The notes under the pieces: model-generated
What the model was told of the DNA's origin: nothing
Seen by the model: only the letters and a program-made list of their open reading frames with translations
Databases searched by the model: none
NCBI GenBank assembly: GCA_964236445.1
Contig: CAXSDR010000101.1
Span: 1 to 13,709 of the forward strand
DNA from: CAXSDR01 sp964236445
GTDB lineage: Bacteria > Actinomycetota > Actinomycetes > Motilibacterales > Motilibacteraceae
Direction of reading: 5' to 3'
Length of the DNA: 13,709 bases
Part shown: positions 1-6,942 of the stretch, piece after piece
Position numbering within the stretch: position 1 is the stretch's first letter
Layout of the letters: every line of letters starts with the position of its first letter
Made by a program: the position numbers and the translations under genes

Positions 1-42
1 GGGTGACGACCTGGTCGGCCGCGCGGTGCGGTCGGCAAGCGC

Positions 43-59
43 GGACCCGGCTCGGGTCC
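43..59. promoter_or_regulatory. Inverted repeat upstream of the aminotransferase gene
   Basis: A perfect 7-bp inverted repeat (GGACCCG / CGGGTCC) with a 3-base centre lies 21 bases before the start codon of the aminotransferase and just ahead of its ribosome binding site. It could be a dyad operator or an RNA hairpin in the 5' leader. No family of binding site is recognised, and a short GC-rich dyad can occur by chance. Confidence 0.3.
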
Positions 60-68
60 ATTCTGAGC

Positions 69-74
69 AAGGAG
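69..74 (+). promoter_or_regulatory. Ribosome binding site of the aminotransferase gene
   Basis: AAGGAG sits six bases before the ATG at 81, a good Shine-Dalgarno match and spacing. It decides the start: the same frame is open back to a GTG at position 3, but the extra 26 residues are arginine-rich, unlike the family N-terminus, and have no such site visible in the window. Confidence 0.75.
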
Positions 75-80
75 CAGCTC

Positions 81-1487
81 ATGACCGCAGTGCTCGAGAA
101 TCCTCTGCTCGAGAATCCTCTGCTCGAGAACGCTCTGCTCGACGCCCCCGGGCCTTGTCCCGCTGTCGTCGGAGCAGGCCGGCGGGTGCCGCTGGCCGGC
201 GGCGGGAGCGCGCCCTATGTCGACCTCGACGTCGCGGCCTCGTCGCCCTGTCTGCGGACCGTCGCCGACGCGGTGGCAGCCGCCCTGCCGTGGTATGCCT
301 CCGTGCACCGCGGCGCCGGCTATGCCAGCCAGGTGTCGACGGAGCTGCTGGAGCAGGCGCGCCGCACCGTGGGCGGTTTCCTCGGCGCCCGCGCGGACGA
401 CGTGGTGGTGTTCACGCGCAATACGACGGACGCGCTGTCGCTGCTGGCGTCGTGCGTTCCCGACGACGTCACGGTCGTGTCCTTCGCGAGCGAGCACCAC
501 GCGAACCTCCTGCCGTGGCGCAAGCGCCGGTCGCGGCTTCTCCCCGTTCCGGCGACGCCGACCGCGGCGGTCGACGCGCTCGAGGCGGCGCTGTCGGCCA
601 TCCCCGGGCCCTGCCTGGTCTCGGTGACCGGAGCGAGCAACGTGACCGGCGAGGTGTGGCCCATCGAGCGGGTCGTCGCGGTCGCACGGCGCCACGGCGC
701 TCGGGTGGCCGTCGATGCCGCTCAGCTCGCACCGCACCGGGCGGTCGATCTCGCCGCGCTCGGCGTGGACTATGTCGCCGTGTCCGGGCACAAGCTCTAC
801 GCGCCTTACGGCGTCGGGGTGCTCGTCGGGCGCGCCGACTGGCTCGACGCTGCCGAGCCCTACCTCCCCGGCGGGGGAGCAGCGTCCTACGTCTCTGCCG
901 AGGGTCAGCTGTGGCAGGCCGGAGCGGCGCGCCACGAAGGCGGCACCCCCAACGTGCTCGGTGCGGTGGCGCTCGCCGCGGCATGCGCGACGTTGCAGCA
1001 GGCCGGCCGGGACGCGCTCGAGGCTCGGGAGCGGGCTCTGCGGGAGCGGCTCGAGGCCGGCCTCGACACGGTGCCGGGTCTGCGCCGGCTCTCGCTGTGG
1101 GGGCCGACGGCCGACCGGATCGGCGTGGCGACGTTCGTGGTCGACGGCTGGGACCCCGCGCTGTTGGCGACAGCGCTTTCGGCCGAGCACGGCGTCGGCG
1201 TGCGGCACGGCCGGTTCTGCGCGCACCCGCTCGTGGATGCGTTGCTGGAGGACGTCGAGAGCGTGAGTGGCTCGTGCGGCGAGGCGGTCAGCGGCACCGC
1301 CCTACGCGCCAGCATCGGCGTCGCAACGACAGGGTCTGACGTCGACGCACTCGTCTCGGCCCTGCGGAGCCTGGTGAGCGACGGCCCCGCTGCGACCTAC
1401 GTCCGGAACGCTTCCGGGTGCTCGGTCGTCGATGACAGGCGTACGCCGCCGGCAGATGTTGCAGCCGCAATTCTGGCAATTGGGTGA
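81..1487 (+). CDS. Class V PLP-dependent aminotransferase / cysteine desulfurase-like protein
   Basis: A 468-residue fold-type I PLP enzyme. The Schiff-base lysine is K238 in SGHKLYAP. D212 in VDAAQ would bind the pyridine nitrogen, and EHHANLLPW (138-146) matches the histidine that stacks on PLP in SufS/CsdA-type enzymes. Near the C-terminus, GRFCAHP places C380 where SufS keeps its persulfide cysteine, so cysteine desulfurase or a related C-S lyase or aminotransferase reaction is possible. The substrate cannot be read from sequence. No SUF or ISC genes adjoin it; the neighbours are a small KOW-like protein and a flavin reductase, so a housekeeping Fe-S role is not supported by context. Residues 5-19 are a tandem pentapeptide (LENPL, LENPL, LENAL), probably a disordered leader. 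The start is ATG 81, chosen for its AAGGAG site. The protein is cytoplasmic, with no signal peptide visible. Confidence 0.9.
   Translation: MTAVLENPLLENPLLENALLDAPGPCPAVVGAGRRVPLAGGGSAPYVDLDVAASSPCLRTVADAVAAALPWYASVHRGAGYASQVSTELLEQARRTVGGFLGARADDVVVFTRNTTDALSLLASCVPDDVTVVSFASEHHANLLPWRKRRSRLLPVPATPTAAVDALEAALSAIPGPCLVSVTGASNVTGEVWPIERVVAVARRHGARVAVDAAQLAPHRAVDLAALGVDYVAVSGHKLYAPYGVGVLVGRADWLDAAEPYLPGGGAASYVSAEGQLWQAGAARHEGGTPNVLGAVALAAACATLQQAGRDALEARERALRERLEAGLDTVPGLRRLSLWGPTADRIGVATFVVDGWDPALLATALSAEHGVGVRHGRFCAHPLVDALLEDVESVSGSCGEAVSGTALRASIGVATTGSDVDALVSALRSLVSDGPAATYVRNASGCSVVDDRRTPPADVAAAILAIG
93..137 (+). repeat. 15-bp tandem repeat, three units, in frame
   Basis: Three consecutive 15-bp units of the form CTCGAGAATCCTCTG run head to tail. 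The first two are identical and the third differs at two bases (AATCC to AACGC). A partial fourth copy follows (CTCGAC). Each unit encodes LENPL or LENAL inside the aminotransferase N-terminus. Because 15 is divisible by three, slippage would change protein length without breaking the frame. Confidence 0.9.
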
Positions 1488-1647
1488 ATATGCCCTGCTC
1501 AGAGGCGCGCGATGCACCTCTGCGCGGAATCGAGACCAGTTCGTTGCCGTCAGGGGGCAGCGCAAAGGGGCCTTGTGGGTGCACCATGGGGGAATCGCCA
1601 GTAACCACGCCACTCGTCGGCGCTTCCTGCCCACCAGTCCGTTCAAC
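1488..1647. other. Gap between aminotransferase and small KOW-like gene, with a hairpin
   Basis: No confident coding sequence. The frame of the downstream small gene is open through here, but codon use is poor (AGA, TAT, GAA, GGT) and the translation resembles nothing. A 6-bp inverted repeat CAGAGG / CCTCTG (1500-1522, 11-base loop) lies 13 bases after the aminotransferase stop and could act as a weak terminator or 3' end structure; no T-run follows it. The start of the interval is locally AT-rich (around 1468-1492), where a promoter for the next gene could lie, but no good hexamer pair is seen. Confidence 0.4.
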
Positions 1648-1827
1648 GTGCCCGAGGTGGAGGCACCGCCGGTCGAGCCGTTCACGGTCGGCGAGAAGGT
1701 CAGCCACGACAAGTACGGCGTCGGCACCGTCGTCGCGGTCGAGGGCGAGACCAGCATCCTGCTCGACTGCGGCAACGGTCCTTTCCGTGTCGCGTCGAAC
1801 GGCACGAGCCTCAACCGGCTCTCCTGA
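1648..1827 (+). CDS. Small KOW/Tudor-like SH3 beta-barrel protein
   Basis: A short protein of about 59 residues whose core reads FTVGEKVSHDKYGVGTVVAV, followed by EG and a stretch of alternating hydrophobic residues. The pattern V-G-x-x-V-x-H-x-x-Y-G-x-G-T-V-x-x-x-E-G is typical of the small SH3-like barrel at the C-terminus of UvrD/PcrA helicases and of small actinobacterial proteins of unknown role. Such barrels bind nucleic acid or protein partners; what this one does is unknown. The start is uncertain. GTG 1648 gives the compact domain with a short acidic, proline-rich leader, but it has no clear ribosome binding site. TTG 1573, with AAAGGGG just upstream, is an alternative. The frame is open as far back as 1432, overlapping the aminotransferase end, but that part does not look coding. 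Confidence 0.6.
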   Translation: MPEVEAPPVEPFTVGEKVSHDKYGVGTVVAVEGETSILLDCGNGPFRVASNGTSLNRLS

Positions 1828-1896
1828 CGCTGCTCGCCCTGCCGATGTGAGGACGGCTGTCTTGTGGGTCGACCGGGTCTCCCGCAGCATGGGCTC

Positions 1897-2415
1897 ATGA
1901 CCGAGCCCGTGGACCGTGCGCTTCCGGTCGATTCCGCAGTGTTCAAGGCGGCATTCCGCCACCATCCGGCCGGTGTCGTCGTCGTGACCCTTGACGGGGC
2001 CTCTCGTCCGGTGGGTTTCACCGCCACCTCGCTCGCATCGGTGTCGCTCTCGCCGCCGCTGCTGTCGTTCGCGATCGCCCACTCGTCGTCGTCGTGGCCC
2101 GCGTTGCGCGACGCCAGTTCGTTCGTCATCAACCTGCTCAGCGCGGATCAGCACGAGGTCGCCTCGCGGTTCGCGGTCAGCGGCATCGACCGCTTCGCGC
2201 CGCCCACGCTGTGGCACCCGCTCCCCACCGGCGAGCCGGCGCTCGACGGCACCCCGGCCTGGTTGCGCGCCGTGGTGGAGCACCGGGTCGAGGTCGGCGA
2301 CCACGACATCGTCGTCGGGCTCGTGACCGATGCCTACGTGCGCGACGAGACCGTTCCGCTCGTCTATCACGACCGGCGCTATCACGGGCTGGGGTCGCAC
2401 TCGGCGGTGAGCTGA
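1897..2415 (+). CDS. Flavin reductase domain protein (FMN-binding split barrel)
   Basis: A 172-residue protein with the full pattern of the flavin reductase-like family: F20-RHHPAGVVVVT (20-31), GFTATS (40-45), SLSPPLL (50-56), FVINLLS (76-82), the GDHDIVVG motif (134-141) and the closing PLVYHDRRYHGL (154-165). Members reduce FMN or FAD with NAD(P)H and often supply reduced flavin to a separate monooxygenase. No monooxygenase is in this window, so the partner is unknown. ATG 1897 was chosen because it puts the family's conserved start about 20 residues in; GTG 1864 in the same frame is possible but adds a meaningless extension. The Shine-Dalgarno sequence is weak. The gene ends nine bases before the stop codon of the convergent large ATPase gene. 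Confidence 0.9.
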   Translation: MTEPVDRALPVDSAVFKAAFRHHPAGVVVVTLDGASRPVGFTATSLASVSLSPPLLSFAIAHSSSSWPALRDASSFVINLLSADQHEVASRFAVSGIDRFAPPTLWHPLPTGEPALDGTPAWLRAVVEHRVEVGDHDIVVGLVTDAYVRDETVPLVYHDRRYHGLGSHSAVS

Positions 2416-2424
2416 CCGGCCGGA

Positions 2425-5400
2425 TCACCGCGCCCCCGCGGTGGCCAGCTGGATGGGGCGCACGTGCGTGCCCGTCACGAAGAAGCCCCGGCCCGGCTGC
2501 GGGCCGTCCACGGCGCCGACGCGCACTCCCAGCAGCCCGTCTTCGTGGGAGCCGGTCGGGCAGAGCAGGACGCCGCTGCGGGCCCGCCGTGCCGCAGCCC
2601 CGACGCCGCGGTAGCCGGCCGCGAGATCAGCGGTGGCGCCCGCCAGGACGACACCGACGCGCGAGGCATGGGGGCCGTCTTCCCGCACCAGGTCGAGCAG
2701 CAACGGCTCGACGGCTGTGTCAAGAGTCTGTTCGACGTCGTCGACGAGCACGACACAGGTCGCACACGTGGCCAGGGCGCCGCTGAGCGCCTCGGCGTCG
2801 GCGAAGCCGACCGCGGTGACGCCGGCTGACTTCGACAGCAGTCGCAGCGGAGAACGCCGCGAAGAGATCGCGACGACCGGTGTCCCACGTCGGCCGAGCT
2901 GCTCGGCGAGCATCATCAGCACCGTCGACCGCCCGCTCCCCGCTGGCCCGCAGATGAGCAGTGCCGGGCCTTCGTGCGCCAGGTCGACGGTGAGCACCGA
3001 GGCGTCGTCACCGCCTCTGCCCAGGGCGAGCAGTCGTGGTCGATGCAGGTCGGGCAACCAGACGTCGGCGGCTGTGACCCTCTCGGGCAGGGACTTCACA
3101 CGCAGCGGCGAGCCGTAGCGCAGGTCAACCGCTGCCGCTGAGCTCGCGTGGAGCTCCATCGCCTGGGCTTGTGCGAGCCCGCTGGGATCTTCGTGCAGCA
3201 TCGCGATCTGCACGGCGCGACCGGTGTCTGCCATGAGCGCACGTCCCGGCGGCTGTGACGTGGGGATGGACCGCAGCGGGATGCCTGCCAGGGTCGCGTC
3301 GGCGGGATCGGCGAAACGCAGCACGACGCGTTCGGCCATCAACGGTCCGAGGCGCCCCGACAGCGACGTCCGGTCACCTGAGACGCAGGTCGTCAGCCCG
3401 ACCGACGGACCTTCTCGCAGCAGCCGCAGCATCGTGTCGACGGCGGCGCCGTTCTCTATGCAGTCATAGGTGGCCAGGAGGCTCTCCCAGCCGTCCAGCA
3501 ACAGGAGCAGCCAGGGAAGCGGCTCATCAGGAAAGCGAGACCGCTGTTCCAGGACGCTGGTGACACCTTCGCGCGCGAAGCGGCTACGCCGGGCAGCGAC
3601 CTCGTCGGTCAGCCGTTGGATCAGCCGATGCCCTCGCCACGGCTCGTCACGGGAGACCACCTCGCCACACCTGGGCAGATCGGTCAACGAGCCCAGAACG
3701 CTGCCAGGGTCGAAGGCATAGAGGTGGACGTCCGCGACTGCTGCAGCGGAGGCTGCGACCGCGCGCAGCAGGCTCGACCTCCCTGTGCGAGGGCCGCCGA
3801 CGACCAGGAGGTTGCGTCCTGCGCTCAGGTCAAGGGCGACGGTTTCCTGCGTCTGATCAGCGGGGGAGTCGAGCAGACCGTAGGCAAGTGCGTGCGCCGG
3901 AGCCGCGGCCAGGGAAGACAAGCTCAGCCGCTCGGGCAACGGCGCCAGCCACGGGCGTCTGGGCTCGGCGATCCGGAGGGCGTGCGCGGCGGCACGTGTG
4001 CTGGCGACGAGCAGCGCGAGGTCGCTCGTTCCCCCGGGCTGGTGCGGCGAGTCGGGCGTCGCGGCGACGAGGCAGGAGTCGAGGGACTCGACTGTCGTGC
4101 ACTCCTGCGCCGCAGCCCGGCCCGTCACCCTCGCCGTCTGGAAGGCGATCACCGATCCGCTGCCGGCTCGCGCCACCGCCCGCCCTGGACTGTGCCGCGA
4201 GATGAACGCGGCATCGGGCGCATCGACCACGTCAGAGGACTCCGTCGCATCGGCCATGCGCAGGGCGACGCGGAGATTGACGTTCGCGCGGACGTTGGCG
4301 CTCACCACACCTGCGGGCCGCTGCGTCGCGAGCACCAGATGGATGCCCAGGCTCCGCCCTCGCTGCGCGATGCCCACGAGCCCGTCGACGAACCCAGGCA
4401 GCTCCTCCACCAACGTGGCGAACTCGTCGATGATCAGCACGAGGCGCGGCATCGACTCGGCCGCGCTCCCGTGCGACGGTGCCTGGTCGGCATAGCTGTC
4501 CATGTCGTGCGCGCCGGCCTGCCGCATCAGCAGCTCCCGTCGGCGTAGTTCGGCCGACAGTGACGTCAGTGCTCGTTCAGTGAGCGCCGAGTCCAGATCA
4601 GTCACCATGCCCACGACGTGCGGCAGGAGCGAGCACTCCGCGAAAGCTGCACCCCCCTTGTAGTCCACGAGCACGAAGTTGAGCTCGTCGGGGCGGTTCG
4701 CGACGGCCAGTGAGGCGATGAGGGTCTGGAGCAGCTCGGACTTGCCGGCGCCGGTGGTTCCCGCGATCAGCATGTGCGGCCCGTCGGTGCGCAGGTCTGC
4801 AGTGAACGGCCCGTCTGCCGCGACCCCGAGAATCGCGACGGTGGTGGCGCCGCGGGTACGCCATCGTTCTGCCAGCAGGTCGGCCCGGGTCGCGTCATGG
4901 TCGAGCAGATCCAGCAGGCGCGCGCTGGCAGGCAACGACAGGTCGGGCTGAGGGGTGGCGTCGCGCAGCGGTGCCAGTGAACGCGCGAGCGTCTCGCGCC
5001 ATGACGCGCTCACCAGCTCGGCCGTGGCCGTCACACGGGCCTCACCGCGGCGCTGGACCGTCACATCGACGGTGCTGGAGTGGACCACTGTCGCTGTGCA
5101 CTCGCGGGGCAGCGCCTGCGCGACGGCTTCGAGGCACAAGGCGTAGATGCCCACGGTCGGTCCCTCCATGAGCAGCCGGCTGACGGCCGGGATGCTTCGC
5201 AGTCGCTGTGCGCCGTGAAGGACGAGCAGGGTGAACGGCCCGGGCCAGTCGGCGTGCGACCGCGCGTGCCGCAGCAGACGCTCGTCGAGCGTCGCCACCA
5301 GCGAGGCGGCCTCGGCGGTGCAGCCGGCGACACCACCCACGACCTCGTGACGGTGAGGTGCCCAGCGCAGCCAGCTCCACCGGTCGGCGCCCGTGCTGGC

Positions 5401-6684
5401 AGCCACCAGCACGACCAGCTCGAAGTGCAGCGGACTGTGCAGGGCCAGCAGCTGCCCGACGATCCAGCCGGCGCTCGCCAGCAGCGTCTCCGGCCCGCCG
5501 GACATGCCCGTGACTCCGCTGCGGGCGAGGTCGAGGACGACCGGGGCCTCGTCGTGGAACTCCCGCACCTCGGCCGCCGGCGCGTCGTCGAGGCTGCTCA
5601 CGACCTCGATGTCGGACGGGACGCGGCCCGATGCCACCCGCGCATGCAGGAAGTCGTCGTCGCTGGGGTTCCGCCGCCACACCGACGTGTCGGGCAGCGT
5701 GACCATGTCGAGGATGGTCGCTGCGTCGGGCGTGTCGTCTCTGCGGCGCACCAGATCTGCCGCGAGGGCCGCGGCCAGCTCGGCATGCAGGAAGCGCGTA
5801 CGGCGGTCGTACGCCGCGCGGTCGCGGGCCACCCGACGGGCGCGCGTGCTCCGCTCGCCGAAGAACGCGCCGACGGACATGACCGGTGACAGCGCAACCA
5901 GGAGAACGTAACCGGGTCGACCGCCGCCGAAGGCGAAGAGGGCCGCGCCGGCGAGCAGTGGGACGGCGACCGTGATCAGCGGCAGTCGGGGCTTGTCCCC
6001 GACGCTGGGCGGCGGAGGCAGCCGAATGCTCCGTCCCGCCGGGCGGAGCCGAGCCCGCGGTGGCCTGTTGAGCGCCAAGCCACCTCGACCGTCAGCGGTG
6101 ACGGCTGCGGGGGTTCCGGTGGCCACCGCGAGCTGGAGACCTGAGCGCCCCAGCTCCAGCCGACTGCCGATGCGAAGCGGCGTCGGCTCCTCGCCCACCA
6201 GTGCACCGTCGACGCGAGCGGCGCTGGTGGAGCTGAGATTGCGCACGTGCACACCGTTGCCGGCGACGGAGATCTCGAGATGCAGGCGTGACACCTCGCT
6301 GTCGGAGAGGACGAGGGCGCAACCGCTGCCCCGTCCCAGCACGTGAGAGCCCGGCGTCAACGACAGGATCGTTCCGGCGTCCGCTCCCGTCACCACGCGC
6401 AGCTGCAGCACGGGCTGTGCAGCACTCACGGCGAGCGTTGAGGGCAACAGCGTGCAGCCGTCGAGCAGCGGTGCGACACCGAGCGGGTGATCTGCGGCCA
6501 ACGGCATGGATGTCGCGCTCCGGGTCGACTCGACGCTCAGCGTTGCATCGACAGGAAGACCCGGAAAGAGCTGTGACCGGATCGCGCTGATCGGCGTGCC
6601 GACGGGCGCGCGCACGACGACGTCGCGCACCGTCGGCCCACGAGAGACACCGGAGTCGTCGACGACACAGAAGCGCAGGTTCAC
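2425..6684 (-). CDS. EssC/EccC-like membrane FHA-FtsK/SpoIIIE ATPase (type VII secretion-type motor)
   Basis: About 1419 residues. Order: beta-rich N-terminal domain (1-90, possibly a degenerate FHA or ubiquitin-like fold); FHA domain (92-165) with LGRG (116-119) and SRLH (132-135), the phosphothreonine-binding signature; two membrane helices (about 236-254 and 258-275); a region like the D0 domain of EccC; then three FtsK/SpoIIIE modules. Module 1 is intact: Walker A GTTGAGKS with K648, and Walker B LVLIIDEF with D753. In modules 2 (GGPRTGRSS, R969) and 3 (GPAGSGRST, R1252) arginine replaces the Walker lysine. This is the architecture of EssC, the motor that drives WXG100 substrates across the membrane. 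DNA translocation is less likely, because no gamma domain is seen. No EccB, EccD, MycP or WXG100 gene is in view. The start is probably GTG 6684; ATG 6792 would add 36 unlikely residues. It is divergent from the Tad operon. Confidence 0.85.
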   Translation of the reverse strand: MNLRFCVVDDSGVSRGPTVRDVVVRAPVGTPISAIRSQLFPGLPVDATLSVESTRSATSMPLAADHPLGVAPLLDGCTLLPSTLAVSAAQPVLQLRVVTGADAGTILSLTPGSHVLGRGSGCALVLSDSEVSRLHLEISVAGNGVHVRNLSSTSAARVDGALVGEEPTPLRIGSRLELGRSGLQLAVATGTPAAVTADGRGGLALNRPPRARLRPAGRSIRLPPPPSVGDKPRLPLITVAVPLLAGAALFAFGGGRPGYVLLVALSPVMSVGAFFGERSTRARRVARDRAAYDRRTRFLHAELAAALAADLVRRRDDTPDAATILDMVTLPDTSVWRRNPSDDDFLHARVASGRVPSDIEVVSSLDDAPAAEVREFHDEAPVVLDLARSGVTGMSGGPETLLASAGWIVGQLLALHSPLHFELVVLVAASTGADRWSWLRWAPHRHEVVGGVAGCTAEAASLVATLDERLLRHARSHADWPGPFTLLVLHGAQRLRSIPAVSRLLMEGPTVGIYALCLEAVAQALPRECTATVVHSSTVDVTVQRRGEARVTATAELVSASWRETLARSLAPLRDATPQPDLSLPASARLLDLLDHDATRADLLAERWRTRGATTVAILGVAADGPFTADLRTDGPHMLIAGTTGAGKSELLQTLIASLAVANRPDELNFVLVDYKGGAAFAECSLLPHVVGMVTDLDSALTERALTSLSAELRRRELLMRQAGAHDMDSYADQAPSHGSAAESMPRLVLIIDEFATLVEELPGFVDGLVGIAQRGRSLGIHLVLATQRPAGVVSANVRANVNLRVALRMADATESSDVVDAPDAAFISRHSPGRAVARAGSGSVIAFQTARVTGRAAAQECTTVESLDSCLVAATPDSPHQPGGTSDLALLVASTRAAAHALRIAEPRRPWLAPLPERLSLSSLAAAPAHALAYGLLDSPADQTQETVALDLSAGRNLLVVGGPRTGRSSLLRAVAASAAAVADVHLYAFDPGSVLGSLTDLPRCGEVVSRDEPWRGHRLIQRLTDEVAARRSRFAREGVTSVLEQRSRFPDEPLPWLLLLLDGWESLLATYDCIENGAAVDTMLRLLREGPSVGLTTCVSGDRTSLSGRLGPLMAERVVLRFADPADATLAGIPLRSIPTSQPPGRALMADTGRAVQIAMLHEDPSGLAQAQAMELHASSAAAVDLRYGSPLRVKSLPERVTAADVWLPDLHRPRLLALGRGGDDASVLTVDLAHEGPALLICGPAGSGRSTVLMMLAEQLGRRGTPVVAISSRRSPLRLLSKSAGVTAVGFADAEALSGALATCATCVVLVDDVEQTLDTAVEPLLLDLVREDGPHASRVGVVLAGATADLAAGYRGVGAAARRARSGVLLCPTGSHEDGLLGVRVGAVDGPQPGRGFFVTGTHVRPIQLATAGAR
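2426..2443. terminator. GC hairpin at the convergent gene ends
   Basis: A perfect 7-bp stem CACCGCG / CGCGGTG with a CCCC loop covers the stop codon and last codons of the EssC-like gene and lies 10 bases past the stop of the convergent flavin reductase gene. It could serve as a bidirectional termination or 3' end structure. There is no T-run on either side, so it is not a classical intrinsic terminator. Confidence 0.4.
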
Positions 6685-6942
6685 AGCGAGCAGGGTGCCT
6701 GAACTTCGGCTGTGTCGCTCGGGTCGTCCACAGGGGTCCAACCGTTGCTCGGTTCGCGGAAAATGCCGCGATTTGCGTGACCCGAAAAACACACCGAGTC
6801 AGGCGATAGGGCAATCCGTGGGTACTTGTCCACAGGCACTTTCCTTCGGTCGCATCGAGGTGTTCACGGCGACTACGGTGACCACCTGCTCAAGCGTTCA
6901 CCCGCGTCGCACCGACGTCGGGACCTCGGTCGGGAGAGTGCG
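6685..6942. promoter_or_regulatory. Divergent intergenic control region
   Basis: About 258 bases separate the start codons of the EssC-like gene and the Tad operon, so promoters for both should lie here. It contains a short AT-richer stretch (6758-6795), a 5-bp dyad AACCG / CGGTT (6740-6754), two copies of GTCCACAGG about 102 bases apart, and a 10-bp palindrome CCGACGTCGG (6912-6921) just ahead of the tadA ribosome binding site, GGGAGAG at 6932-6938. No convincing -35/-10 pair was found on either strand. If ATG 6792 is the true start of the ATPase gene, the control region shrinks to 150 bases. Confidence 0.5.
6826..6834 (+). promoter_or_regulatory. DnaA-box-like sequence, with a near copy at 6724-6732
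   Basis: TTGTCCACA at 6826-6834 equals the DnaA box form preferred in Streptomyces and mycobacteria. TCGTCCACA at 6724-6732 differs by one base and has the same orientation. Both lie between the divergent secretion loci. Two sites alone do not make an origin, and no dnaA, dnaN or DnaA-box cluster is present, so a role in transcription control by DnaA is possible but unproven. Confidence 0.35.

Noticed and set aside
1432..1510. Minus-strand cysteine cluster (SPNCQNCGCNICRRR) resembling a zinc ribbon
   Set aside because: It lies in an antisense frame across the aminotransferase end, with no conserved surroundings; the clustered cysteines come from GCA/GCC-rich plus-strand text.
1288..2400. Long minus-strand open frame antisense to the KOW-like and flavin reductase genes
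   Set aside because: The translation is rich in Arg and low-complexity, typical of antisense high-GC frames, and the plus strand holds a clear flavin reductase.
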